Below, piece after piece: positions 44,485 to 53,270 of a stretch of DNA of 64,000 bases. This DNA is from Oscillospiraceae bacterium. GTDB taxonomy: Bacteria > Bacillota > Clostridia > Oscillospirales > Ruminococcaceae. The stretch covers positions 2,170,001 to 2,234,000 of the forward strand of contig CP107208.1 of NCBI GenBank assembly GCA_025758045.1, read 5' to 3'. Under the pieces are notes generated by a model. That model ran no database searches. It was not told the origin of the DNA and worked only from the letters and a program-made list of their open reading frames with translations. Every line of letters starts with the position of its first letter. The stretch's first letter is position 1. The position numbers and the translations under genes were made by a program.

Positions 44485-45714
44485 ATGGCTAAAATTGCAA
44501 TTATGGGCTTTGGTACCGTCGGCAGCGGCGTGCTGGAAGTCTGCCGCCGCAATGCGGCCTCCATCGCCCGCCGCGCTGGCGAGCCGGTGGAGGTCAAATA
44601 CATCCTGGACGTCCGCGATTTCTCTTCCTCGCCGGACGCCGCCCTGTTTACCAACTCTATCGATACCATCCTCGCTGACCCCGAGGTCAAGGTCGTGGTG
44701 GAGACCATCGGCGGCACCAGGTTTGCCTACCCGTATGTCCGCCAGTGCCTGGAAAGCGGCCGCAGTGTCTGCACCTCCAACAAGGAGATGGTCGCTACCT
44801 ACGGTGCCGAACTGCTGGCCCTGGCCAAGGAGCATAACGTGGCCTTCCTGTTCGAGGCCAGCGTTGGCGGCGGCACGCCTATCATTACTCCGATGCACCA
44901 ATGCCTGGCCGCCAACCATATCAGCCAGATCCAGGGCATCGTCAATGGCACCACCAACTTTATGCTGACCAAGATGAAGCGCGAGAACATGGGCTTTGAT
45001 GAGGCCCTCAAGATCGCCCAGCAGCTTGGCTATGCCGAGACGAAGGACCCCGGCGACGACGTGGACGGCCGTGACGCCTGCCGCAAGATCGCCATCCTGG
45101 CCAGCCTGGCCTGCGGTCATCATGTTTACCCCGATAACATCCCGGCCCGCGGCATCCGTGACATCACGGTGGCCGACATCCAGGCCGCCGAAAAGCTGGA
45201 TTCCGCCATCAAGCTGATCGCCTGGTATAACGAGGGCGAGAACGGCCAGATGGCCGCCGGTGTGGAGCCGATGCTGGTTTCCAATGCCAACCAGCTGGCC
45301 GACGTGGACGATGTGTTCAACGCCGTGCTGATGAAAGGCGATATGCTGGGCGATGTCGTGTTCTACGGCAAGGGTGCAGGCAAGCTGCCCACTGCCAGCG
45401 CCGTGGTGGCCGACGTCATCGACGCCCTGAAAGAGGGCGCACACATTCACGACAGCCTGTTCTGGAAACCGGCCCCCAAACTGGAAGGCCAGCTGAAGGA
45501 CGAGGCCGTCTACCCCTGGTATATCCGCGTCAGCGGTGTGTCCGCCGCCCTGCTGCCCAATGTAGCCGGTGCGGGCCACACGGTGTTTGAGGCCGATGGT
45601 CAGGCCGCGTACCTGATCGATGCCGCCACCGCCGCCCAGATCGAGGAGATCAGCAAAAAGATCGAAGTCCTCGGCGGCAAGGTGGAACTGGCGATGAAGA
45701 AGCTGGCTGAATAA
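44485..45714 (+). CDS. hom: Homoserine dehydrogenase
   Basis: This enzyme reduces aspartate semialdehyde to homoserine with NAD(P)H. The 409-residue protein has the cofactor motif IMGFGTVGSGVLEVC, the substrate region VVVETIGGTRFAYPYV, and the family blocks TSNKEMVATYG and GIVNGTTNFMLTKM, followed by YAETKDPGDDVDGRDACRK-type sequence with the catalytic lysine and aspartates. The C-terminal 80 residues look like a degenerate ACT domain. thrB and lysC follow on the same strand. Confidence 0.97.
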   Translation: MAKIAIMGFGTVGSGVLEVCRRNAASIARRAGEPVEVKYILDVRDFSSSPDAALFTNSIDTILADPEVKVVVETIGGTRFAYPYVRQCLESGRSVCTSNKEMVATYGAELLALAKEHNVAFLFEASVGGGTPIITPMHQCLAANHISQIQGIVNGTTNFMLTKMKRENMGFDEALKIAQQLGYAETKDPGDDVDGRDACRKIAILASLACGHHVYPDNIPARGIRDITVADIQAAEKLDSAIKLIAWYNEGENGQMAAGVEPMLVSNANQLADVDDVFNAVLMKGDMLGDVVFYGKGAGKLPTASAVVADVIDALKEGAHIHDSLFWKPAPKLEGQLKDEAVYPWYIRVSGVSAALLPNVAGAGHTVFEADGQAAYLIDAATAAQIEEISKKIEVLGGKVELAMKKLAE

Positions 45715-45741
45715 GCCGCGCGGAAAAGGGGAGAGCAGAAA

Positions 45742-46632
45742 ATGATCACTGTTACCGTCCCGGCCACCAGCGCCAATGTGGGCGCAGGCTTTGACTCGCT
45801 GGGCCTTGCAGTTTCGATGTACAACGTTTTTACTTTTGAGGAAGCCGACCGCATCCAGATCACTTCGGTGGATGGCACCCACATCCCGACCGGCTCCAAC
45901 AACCTGGTGTACCGCTCGGCCCGTGTGGTGTACGACCAGCTGGGTATCCCGGTGAAGGGGCTGCGCATCACCCAGAAGAACACCATCCCGATGGCCCGTG
46001 GACTGGGCTCCAGCTCCGCCTGCATCGTGGCCGGCATCCTGGGTGCCAACGCCCTGCTGGGCAACAAGCTGACCCGCCGTCAAATGTTGACGCTGGCTAC
46101 CTCGATTGAAGGCCATCCCGACAACGTGGCCCCGGCCATGCTGGGCGGCTTCGTCACCAGTGTGATCGATGAAGGCCAGGTCTACAGCGTGAAAAAAGAA
46201 ATCGACACCGAGCTGGCTTTTGCTGCCTTCGTGCCGGACTTCCGCCTGCTGACGTCCAAGGCCCGCGCTGCCCTGCCCGCCATGGTCAGCCATAAGGACG
46301 CGGTCTACAACCTGTCCCGCGCTGCGCTGGCCACCGCCGCTTTCTGCGATGGCAACTATGCGCTGCTGGACGTGGCTACCAAGGATGTGCTGCACCAGCA
46401 GTACCGCCTGCCGCTCATCACCGGCGGCGATGAGGTGTTTGAGTTGGCCCAGGATCTGGGCGCACTGGCTGTCTATATTTCGGGCGCCGGGCCTACCATC
46501 ATGGCCGTTGTGCATAAAGATGATACAGAGTTCTTTGACCGTGCCGAGGCGGCACTGGCGGCGGATGGCCCGCTGCATCACTTTACGGTTCATCGGCTGC
46601 TGGCCGATAACGTCGGCGCAGTGGTAAGCTGA
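45742..46632 (+). CDS. thrB: Homoserine kinase
   Basis: This GHMP kinase phosphorylates homoserine for threonine synthesis. The 296-residue protein starts MITVTVPATSANVGAGFDSL, has the ATP loop PMARGLGSSSACIVAG, and the C-terminal GAGPTIMAV motif. It lies 27 nt after hom. GGGAGAG precedes the ATG. No thrC is seen in the window. Confidence 0.97.
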   Translation: MITVTVPATSANVGAGFDSLGLAVSMYNVFTFEEADRIQITSVDGTHIPTGSNNLVYRSARVVYDQLGIPVKGLRITQKNTIPMARGLGSSSACIVAGILGANALLGNKLTRRQMLTLATSIEGHPDNVAPAMLGGFVTSVIDEGQVYSVKKEIDTELAFAAFVPDFRLLTSKARAALPAMVSHKDAVYNLSRAALATAAFCDGNYALLDVATKDVLHQQYRLPLITGGDEVFELAQDLGALAVYISGAGPTIMAVVHKDDTEFFDRAEAALAADGPLHHFTVHRLLADNVGAVVS

Positions 46633-46661
46633 CGCTGCTATAGAGGAGGAACAGGAATCCT

Positions 46662-47867
46662 ATGGGATTGATCGTGCAAAAATTCGGCGGTTCATCGGTA
46701 AAAGACCGTGACCGCATCTTCAACGTGGCGCGCATCGTCATGAATACGCGCAACGCCGGCAACGATGTTGTCGTGGTGGTCTCCGCCCAAGGCGATACCA
46801 CCGATGACCTCATCGCCAAAGCGGCCGAGATCACCTCGGACCCGTCCCATCGTGAGATGGATATGCTGCTGGCGGCTGGCGAGGAGATCTCCATCTCGCT
46901 GCTGACGATGGCTTTGCAGGAGCTGGGCGTTTCCGCTATCAGCCTGACGGGCTGGCAGGCCGGCTTCAACACCGACCGCGCCTACTCCAAGGCCCGTATC
47001 AAGCGCCTGGACACAGAGCGTGTCGAAAGCGAACTGGCCCGCAACCGCGTGGTCGTTGTGGCGGGGTTCCAGGGCCTGAACCGCTCTGACGACATCACCA
47101 CCCTGGGCCGCGGCGGCAGTGATACCTCTGCTGTGGCACTGGCCGCTGCCCTGCATGCAGACCGCTGCCAGATCTTTACCGACGTCGAGGGTGTTTTCAC
47201 CGCCGATCCGCGCAAGATCCCCAAGGCCACCAAGCTGAAAGAGATCACCTTTGACGAAATGCTCGAGCTGGCCTCCCTGGGTGCCCAGGTGCTGAACAAC
47301 CGCAGCGTCGAGTTGGCCAAAAAGTACAATGTAGAGCTGGAGGTCATCTCCAGCATCAACCCGGTGCCCGGCACCGTTGTTAAGGAGGAAACCAAAGTGG
47401 AAGGTATGCTCATTAAAGGCGTGGCGAAGGACACCGACGTCGCCGTTCTGACCGTCAAGGATGTTCCCGATGTGCCGGGTATGTCCTTCAAGATCTTCAG
47501 CCTGCTGGCCCAGAAGAACATCAACGTTGACATCATCCTGCAGACCACCGGCCGCGACGGCCGCAAGGACATGAGCTTCACCGTGCCCCTGGGCGATGCC
47601 GAGAGCGCTGTCTCTGCCCTGAAGAACGCTACCAGCCGCATTGGCGGCGGCGACATCACCGTCGATAAGGGCTGCGCCAAGGTCTCCATCGTGGGTGCTG
47701 GCATGCAGAGCCACTCCGGCGTGGCTTCCACCATGTTCGAGGCACTGTTCAACCAGAACATCAACATTAAGATGATCTCTACCAGTGAGATCAAGATCAG
47801 CGTCATCATTGATGAGGAGGACGCCGACAAGGCCGTCGCCGCCATCCACGATGCTTTTATCAACTAA
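46662..47867 (+). CDS. lysC: Aspartate kinase
   Basis: This enzyme makes aspartyl phosphate, the first step of the lysine/threonine/methionine pathway. The 401-residue protein has KFGGSSV, TLGRGGSDTSAVALAAAL and the paired ACT domains from about residue 260 onward. An internal in-frame GTG at 47397 has AAGGAGG (47382-47388) eight bases upstream. It would give a separate 156-residue ACT-only protein, as for the beta subunit of Bacillus subtilis aspartokinase II. AGGAGG also precedes the main ATG. Confidence 0.97.
   Translation: MGLIVQKFGGSSVKDRDRIFNVARIVMNTRNAGNDVVVVVSAQGDTTDDLIAKAAEITSDPSHREMDMLLAAGEEISISLLTMALQELGVSAISLTGWQAGFNTDRAYSKARIKRLDTERVESELARNRVVVVAGFQGLNRSDDITTLGRGGSDTSAVALAAALHADRCQIFTDVEGVFTADPRKIPKATKLKEITFDEMLELASLGAQVLNNRSVELAKKYNVELEVISSINPVPGTVVKEETKVEGMLIKGVAKDTDVAVLTVKDVPDVPGMSFKIFSLLAQKNINVDIILQTTGRDGRKDMSFTVPLGDAESAVSALKNATSRIGGGDITVDKGCAKVSIVGAGMQSHSGVASTMFEALFNQNINIKMISTSEIKISVIIDEEDADKAVAAIHDAFIN
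47397..47867 (+). CDS. Internal start: aspartate kinase beta (ACT-only) subunit
   Basis: An in-frame GTG (47397-47399) has a perfect AAGGAGG at 47382-47388 with an eight-base spacer, inside lysC. The product would be 156 residues starting VEGMLIKGVAKDTDVAV and containing both ACT domains but no kinase domain. Bacillus aspartokinase II is an alpha2beta2 enzyme whose beta subunit arises from just such an internal start. The sequence supports translation here; the product is inferred. Confidence 0.65.
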   Translation: MEGMLIKGVAKDTDVAVLTVKDVPDVPGMSFKIFSLLAQKNINVDIILQTTGRDGRKDMSFTVPLGDAESAVSALKNATSRIGGGDITVDKGCAKVSIVGAGMQSHSGVASTMFEALFNQNINIKMISTSEIKISVIIDEEDADKAVAAIHDAFIN

Positions 47868-47901
47868 GCTTTTTCTGCATGTAAATATAGAGGGATAGGG
47901 T

Positions 47902-47937
47902 AAGCCCCCATGCACAGTGCGGTGCATGGGGGCTTTT
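47902..47937. terminator. Bidirectional terminator between lysC and guaD
   Basis: AAGCCCCCATGCAC and GTGCATGGGGGCTT pair over 14 bases. T-rich sequence follows on the plus strand, and the minus strand also ends in TT. It serves both converging genes. Confidence 0.9.
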
Positions 47938-47945
47938 AGTATAGA

Positions 47946-49226
47946 TTAAAATAACTTTTTGCCCTGAGCAAACTTGGCACTTAACGCACCCTTGCCCAGG
48001 TAGGCATACCGCTCCAGCCGTTCCGCAGGGGTAAAACTGCGCAGGCTGCGAAGATGGCTGTCATCCAGCACCAGTGCATCAAAGGCATAGCCCGGCTCAA
48101 ACAGGCCGACCTGCTCGCCAAAGTCCTGCCAGAATTCACCGCCGCCCACGGTGGCCAGGTACAGCGCTTCGGTCATCGTCAGCGGGGCCTCGCTCTGGTC
48201 CACATAGCGCCAGCGCAGCTTGCTTACCTGCACAGCCGCAGCCATCACGGCAAACAGGTCCAGCGTGTGGCCGCCTGCCACATCGCTGCCCAGGCCGATG
48301 CGCCAGCCGCCCCGCAGATACTTGGCCGCCGGGGCAATGCCGGCAATCACGTTCTCGTTGCTGGTGGGGCAGTGGGCGATCATCACGCGGTTGGCTTTCA
48401 TGGCGGCACATTCTTCCTCGCCGCTGTAGATGCAGTGGGCCATCACAGTGGGCACATCGCCGCCAAACAGGCCGTAGCGGCTGTAACTCTCGCCGTAATA
48501 TTTCGTGCCGGGGCACAGCGCGGCCACCCATTCGATCTCGCTGGGGTTCTCGGAGAGGTGGCTCTGGGCAGGTACTTTATACTCGGCGGCCAGCTCGCCC
48601 AGACCCTTCATGTACTCGTCGCTGGCACTGGGGGTAAAGCGCGGGGTGATCATCGGGCGCACCGGGCCGTCGTGCAGCATATGCTCGTCGGCACAGGTGT
48701 CCAGCCAGCGGCGGGTCTCAGCCAGGCCGGCGGCAGGAGAGGGCTCCCGGTAAAAGTCCGGGCTGTTGCGGTCCATGCCCAGCTTGCCCACAAAGGCCGA
48801 AAGCCCGGCGGCTTTCAGCTGGTGCATCAGTTCCAGCGTGGCATCGGTGTGCAGCGTGCCAAAGATGCAGGCGCGGGTGGTGGCGCTATGCGTAAGGTCC
48901 CGCACAAAGTAGCCGTAGCCCGCGCGGGCATAGTCGGCATCGGCGTAGTGGGATTCCTCGGGGTAGGTGTACTGCTGCAGCCAGTCCAGCAGTTCCAGAT
49001 CCATGGCGGTGCCGCAGTAGCTGTACTGCGGCGCATGCAGGTGCAGGTCCACAAAGCCCGGCGTGATGATCTGTCCACTGTGGTCGTAGACCGGCACACC
49101 GGCTGGGGCTGCTTCACAAAATGCTCCGCAGCGGCCATCCTCACACAGCATATAGCCATCCCGCACCCGCAGGGTATCCGGGGTGGGGGTATCTACAAAA
49201 ATGCCCTTAACGGCAAAACGTTCCAT
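47946..49226 (-). CDS. guaD: Guanine deaminase
   Basis: This zinc amidohydrolase converts guanine to xanthine. The 426-residue protein has the metal motif FVDLHLHAPQYSY (the HAPQ variant is typical of GuaD), SHLSENPSEIEWV, a late metal/active-site block AHCPTSNENV, and GLGSDVAGGHTLD with the catalytic aspartate. The ATG follows AGGAGGA. It is monocistronic, divergent from yfmF, with a minus-strand promoter at 49256-49285. Confidence 0.92.
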   Translation of the reverse strand: MERFAVKGIFVDTPTPDTLRVRDGYMLCEDGRCGAFCEAAPAGVPVYDHSGQIITPGFVDLHLHAPQYSYCGTAMDLELLDWLQQYTYPEESHYADADYARAGYGYFVRDLTHSATTRACIFGTLHTDATLELMHQLKAAGLSAFVGKLGMDRNSPDFYREPSPAAGLAETRRWLDTCADEHMLHDGPVRPMITPRFTPSASDEYMKGLGELAAEYKVPAQSHLSENPSEIEWVAALCPGTKYYGESYSRYGLFGGDVPTVMAHCIYSGEEECAAMKANRVMIAHCPTSNENVIAGIAPAAKYLRGGWRIGLGSDVAGGHTLDLFAVMAAAVQVSKLRWRYVDQSEAPLTMTEALYLATVGGGEFWQDFGEQVGLFEPGYAFDALVLDDSHLRSLRSFTPAERLERYAYLGKGALSAKFAQGKKLF

Positions 49227-49255
49227 ATGGTTCCTCCTGATAGCAGAATACCTAT

Positions 49256-49285
49256 ATTATAACCGTTCCACATGCCCAACTGCAA
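49256..49285 (-). promoter_or_regulatory. Promoter of guaD
   Basis: On the minus strand TTGCAG (49280-49285) and TATAAT (49256-49261) are 18 nt apart. Confidence 0.72.
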
Positions 49286-49293
49286 GTTTTTTA

Positions 49294-49322
49294 TTTACTT
49301 TTACCCATTGAAGCGGTATAAT
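49294..49322 (+). promoter_or_regulatory. Promoter of the yfmF-yfmH-lgt genes
   Basis: TTTACT (49294-49299) and TATAAT (49317-49322) are 17 nt apart, 37 nt before the TTG start of yfmF. Confidence 0.68.
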
Positions 49323-49358
49323 ACAAATATCTATTTGCTGTTTGAAAGGAATAAGGAC

Positions 49359-50654
49359 TTGGAACGTAAACAACTTGCTCCCGGCGTGTTCATCACTTCG
49401 ATGAGCGCCGCTAAATTCAATCGCTGCCGCATCACGATCCATCTGCGCTTCCCTGCGAAGCGTGAGACTGCCACCGATGCCGCTGTGCTGGCCCTGGTGC
49501 TGGAGCGCGGCTATGCGGCCTGCCCCGATATGACCGCCCTGTCCCGCCGCTTGGCCGAACTGTACGGCGCTGACCTGGGCGTGGATCTTTCCAGTGCCGG
49601 GCCGGACCGCGTGCTGTCCGCCGACATCTGCGGCATCAAGGACACCTACGCACTGGCGGGCGAGAACCTTACCGACGCCTACGCCGACATTGTGTTCGGC
49701 ACCATCTTTGACCCCTACCTCGTAGACGGCATCTTCGACCCCGAGGCCGTGCGCATTGAGACCGAGACCCAGGCCCGCCGCCTGGAAGCAGAGTTCAACT
49801 CCAAGCGCCTCTACTGCGTGCGCCAGGCCCGCCGCAAATTCTTCGGTGATTCCCCGGCGGGCATCGAGCTGGGCGGTTACCCCGGTGAGTTGGTCAACGT
49901 CACCCCCGCCAGCCTGAAAGCCGAGTATGACCGCATCCTCTCCACTGCGTCCATCGATGTGATGGTGCAGGGCGTGGACGAAGCCCGCGTGGCCGACCTG
50001 CTGCTGCGCAAGCTGGAGAGCATCCGCCGCGACCCGCAGCCCTTTGCGCTGCCTATGGCCATGCCCCGCACCCCGCTGCGCCATTTTAAAGAAGAAGTCC
50101 CCGGCCTGACCCAGGCCAAGCTGTGCATGCTGTTCACCACCGGCGGCGAGTCCGACCCGCCCAGCGTCAGTATCCTGCGCGTGGCCATGAGTGTGCTGGG
50201 CGGTTCCGCCACCAGCCGCCTGTTCCGCAACGTGCGCGAAAAGCAGTCCCTTTGCTACTACTGCGGTTCCGCTGCCCAGCGCTCCACCGGCGTGATGATG
50301 ATCGATTCCGGCGTTGAGCCGGGCAAGGAGCAGCAGGCAGAGGCCGCCATCCTGGCGGAATTGGAGGGCCTGAAAAACGGCCCCATCACCCAGGAGGAAA
50401 TGGACGACTGCCGCCGCGGCCTGCTTTCCAGCATGGACGCGCTGAGCGACAGCCTGGCTGCGCTGGAAGGCTGGTACTATGGCCAGATCACCCGCGGCGA
50501 ACCGCTCTATCCGCCGGAGTACGGCAAGGTGCTGACCGGCGCCGTCACCCTGGATGAGGTGCGCCAGGCGCTGCAAAGCTACAGCTACTCGGTCTGTTAT
50601 GATGTGACCGCAAAGCCCGGTACGGCGGGCAAGGGAGGTGCCGAAGATGTCTGA
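49359..50654 (+). CDS. yfmF: M16-like protein YfmF (catalytically inactive partner)
   Basis: This 431-residue member of the insulinase-like M16 family lacks the HxxEH zinc motif, as is normal for YfmF, which pairs with an active YfmH-type partner encoded next to it. In Bacillus these genes have been linked to modification of elongation factor P. Family sequence includes GGSATSRLFRNVREKQSLCYY near 50200. The start is TTG at 49359 with AAAGGA and AAGGA upstream. The stop overlaps the next gene by eight bases. Confidence 0.88.
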   Translation: MERKQLAPGVFITSMSAAKFNRCRITIHLRFPAKRETATDAAVLALVLERGYAACPDMTALSRRLAELYGADLGVDLSSAGPDRVLSADICGIKDTYALAGENLTDAYADIVFGTIFDPYLVDGIFDPEAVRIETETQARRLEAEFNSKRLYCVRQARRKFFGDSPAGIELGGYPGELVNVTPASLKAEYDRILSTASIDVMVQGVDEARVADLLLRKLESIRRDPQPFALPMAMPRTPLRHFKEEVPGLTQAKLCMLFTTGGESDPPSVSILRVAMSVLGGSATSRLFRNVREKQSLCYYCGSAAQRSTGVMMIDSGVEPGKEQQAEAAILAELEGLKNGPITQEEMDDCRRGLLSSMDALSDSLAALEGWYYGQITRGEPLYPPEYGKVLTGAVTLDEVRQALQSYSYSVCYDVTAKPGTAGKGGAEDV

Positions 50655-51936
50655 TTTTGCAAATCTGTCTGCGGTACAGGCCCGCGCCGCTGCCGCCGTT
50701 GGCTGCCAGAGTACCACGCTGCCCAGCGGCCTGACCGTGCTGTGCCGCACCATGCCGGGGTACAGCAGTGTGCATGCCATTTATGCCACGTCCTTTGGCT
50801 CCATCCACCGCAGCTTTACGCTGGACGGTAAAGAAGTTGTACTGCCTGCCGGTACGGCTCATTTCTTGGAGCACAAAATGTGTGAGACCCCCAAGGGCGA
50901 CTCCTTCAGCTTCTACGCCAAGACCGGTGCTTCGGCCAATGCCTTTACCAGCTACGATCGCACCTGCTACCTGTTCTCGGCTACCCAGAAGATCGACGAA
51001 AACCTCGACATTCTGTTAGGTATGGTGGGCAAGCCCTGGTTCACCAAGGCCACCATCGCCAAAGAGCAGGGCATCATCGGGCAGGAGATCAAGATGTACG
51101 ATGACAGCCCCGATTGGCGGCTGCTCAACGCGTTGTTCCGTTGCCTGTACGATGACCACCCCCTGCGGGACGACATTGCCGGCACGGTGGAAAGCATTGC
51201 CGGCCTGACCCCGCAGATGCTCTACAACTGCACCAAGGGGTTCTACGCGCCATCCAATATGGTGCTGTCCGTGGCGGGCAAAATTACGCTGGAGCAGGCA
51301 GTCGAAGCTTGCAAGCGCAACGGCCTGTACCGCGCCCGCGCTGCCCATGAGGTAGAGTGGGACATCCCGGCGGATAACGGCCCGCTGGCCCACAAGGAGG
51401 TCCACTTCACCATGCCGGTCACCAAGCCCTGCTTCGGCGTGGCCTATAAAGAGGAACCCCTCGTGCCCGGCGACCTCAAGCGGGAATTGCTGCTGGATAT
51501 GCTGTCCGACCTGGTCGTTGGCGGGCTGACCAAGCTCTACCGCAAACTGTACGATAACGCTATGGTCAACCCGGAGTTCTCCGGTGACTTTATCGCGGTG
51601 CGCGGTGCCTGTGCCGTGGCCTTTACCGGCGAGAGCGACACCCCGCGGGATGTCGTGGACCTGTTGCAGGCCGAGATCGAGCGCCTGCGTACCGAGGGCA
51701 TCGAACCCGAGGTCTTTACACTGGTGAAAAACCAGGTGTACGGCGGCCTGCTGGGTGATGTGGAGGCCATCGACGATGCCGCCGAGGAAGCTGCCGCCGC
51801 CTACCTGAAGGGCCGCACGCTGGCGGATGAGATCGCCGCGCTGGCCGCCCTGACCGTGGACGATGCCAACGAGCTGCTGCGCACCGCCCTGCGGGAGGAA
51901 AACCGCGCCTACGTGCAGATCGACCCGGCTGAATAA
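50647..51936 (+). CDS. yfmH: M16 family zinc peptidase YfmH
   Basis: This 429-residue active-type M16 peptidase has the inverted zinc motif HFLEH in GTAHFLEHKMCE, with the distal glutamate in GIIGQEIKMYDD, and the family segment GKPWFTKATIAKEQ. ATG at 50647 has GGGAGGTG upstream and overlaps the yfmF stop, so the pair is translationally coupled. It is followed 27 nt later by lgt. Confidence 0.92.
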   Translation: MSDFANLSAVQARAAAAVGCQSTTLPSGLTVLCRTMPGYSSVHAIYATSFGSIHRSFTLDGKEVVLPAGTAHFLEHKMCETPKGDSFSFYAKTGASANAFTSYDRTCYLFSATQKIDENLDILLGMVGKPWFTKATIAKEQGIIGQEIKMYDDSPDWRLLNALFRCLYDDHPLRDDIAGTVESIAGLTPQMLYNCTKGFYAPSNMVLSVAGKITLEQAVEACKRNGLYRARAAHEVEWDIPADNGPLAHKEVHFTMPVTKPCFGVAYKEEPLVPGDLKRELLLDMLSDLVVGGLTKLYRKLYDNAMVNPEFSGDFIAVRGACAVAFTGESDTPRDVVDLLQAEIERLRTEGIEPEVFTLVKNQVYGGLLGDVEAIDDAAEEAAAAYLKGRTLADEIAALAALTVDDANELLRTALREENRAYVQIDPAE

Positions 51937-51963
51937 AAACACTCCTATAAGGAGATATACAAA

Positions 51964-53169
51964 ATGACTTATCATGTTCAATTCCCCGGCCTGGGGCTGG
52001 CCCTGACCATCAACCGCGTGGCCCTGTCCATCGGCGGGTTCAACATCTACTGGTACGGCGTCATCATCGCCGCCGGCATGATGCTGGCTCTGCTGTATGC
52101 CTTCCGCAATGCCGTAGATTTCGGCATCGACTCGGACCGTCTGGTGGATGTTATCGCCATCGGCACCGTTATGGCCATCGTCTGCGCCCGTATCTACTAC
52201 GTGGCCATGGCACCGTTTAAGTATAATAGCATCTGGGAGATGATCGACATCCGCTTAGGCGGCATTGCCATCTACGGCGCGGTCATCGGCGCGTTCGTGT
52301 TCGGCGGGCTGGCCGCCAAGTGGCGCAAGATCCCGCTGCTGCCGCTGTTCGACCTGGTCTCGCTGGGCTTCCTCATCGGCCAGGGCATTGGCCGCTGGGG
52401 CAACTTCGTCAACCAGGAGGCCTTCGGCACGAACACTACGCTGCCCTGGGGCATGTACAGCGAGGGAACGGAAGCCTACTTGAAGTCGGTGCAGGTCACA
52501 CTGCCCGCCGGTATGGCTGTCGACCCCACCGCTCCGGTGCATCCGACTTTCCTGTATGAAAGCATCTGGTGCCTGGCAGGCTTTGTCATCCTGGCAAGCC
52601 TTGTCAAGCGCCGCAAGTTCAACGGGCAGATCTTCCTGTCCTATATCATCTGGTACGGCCTGGGCCGCAGCTGGATCGAAGGTCTGCGCACCGACTCGCT
52701 GCTCGTTGGCAATACCGGCCTGCGCGCCAGCCAGCTGGTGGCCATCGGCTCTGTCATTGCAGCCGCCATGCTGCTTATCATCGGCCTGCGCAACGCCAAA
52801 GGCAAACAGCTGCAAGTCACGCTGGCGGTCAGTGACATCAAGAAGCAGGCCGAAGCAGGGAACCGCTTTACCCCGGACACCCTGCCTGCGAATGCCCCCC
52901 ACGCCGACTTTGTAAAAGCCACCGATGAGATGAACCGCCGCTTAAAGGACCTGGATCTGGACGCCCCGGAAATCGAGGAATTGGAAGAACCGGCGCCGGA
53001 AACGACCGAAGCACCGAAGCCTACAGAAAATGCAGCGGTTGAAGCCGAAGCTCCGGCAGAGCCGGAAGAACAGCGGAAAACCGAACCGGCCGAAGAAGCC
53101 CCGGCAGACCCGGAAGCAGAACCCGCCGCTGAGACCCGGGCGGAAAAAACTGCCCCGGAAGAAAAGTAA
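51964..53169 (+). CDS. lgt: Prolipoprotein diacylglyceryl transferase with a long acidic tail
   Basis: Lgt attaches diacylglycerol to the lipobox cysteine of lipoproteins in the membrane. The seven-helix core shows YWYGVIIAAGMM, GGIAIYGAVIGAF, the signature GRWGNFVNQEAFG and HPTFLYESIW. The core ends at about residue 280. The protein then runs on for about 115 residues as a hydrophilic segment very rich in Glu, Pro and Ala (EEPAPETTEAPKPTENA and following), so it is 401 residues against roughly 260-290 for most Lgt. AAGGAG precedes the ATG. Confidence 0.95.
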   Translation: MTYHVQFPGLGLALTINRVALSIGGFNIYWYGVIIAAGMMLALLYAFRNAVDFGIDSDRLVDVIAIGTVMAIVCARIYYVAMAPFKYNSIWEMIDIRLGGIAIYGAVIGAFVFGGLAAKWRKIPLLPLFDLVSLGFLIGQGIGRWGNFVNQEAFGTNTTLPWGMYSEGTEAYLKSVQVTLPAGMAVDPTAPVHPTFLYESIWCLAGFVILASLVKRRKFNGQIFLSYIIWYGLGRSWIEGLRTDSLLVGNTGLRASQLVAIGSVIAAAMLLIIGLRNAKGKQLQVTLAVSDIKKQAEAGNRFTPDTLPANAPHADFVKATDEMNRRLKDLDLDAPEIEELEEPAPETTEAPKPTENAAVEAEAPAEPEEQRKTEPAEEAPADPEAEPAAETRAEKTAPEEK

Positions 53170-53270
53170 CACCGCCGCCCCGCAGTATGGCGATAGATAC
53201 TGCATGGTGTAAGACCCGACACCGTTTTGCCCGCAAGGACAAAAAAATACATTTGAAAGAGGGAACTATC

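Noticed and set aside
44164..46593. 809-residue minus-strand frame across ACT, hom and thrB
   Set aside because: Antisense to three clearly identified threonine-pathway genes.
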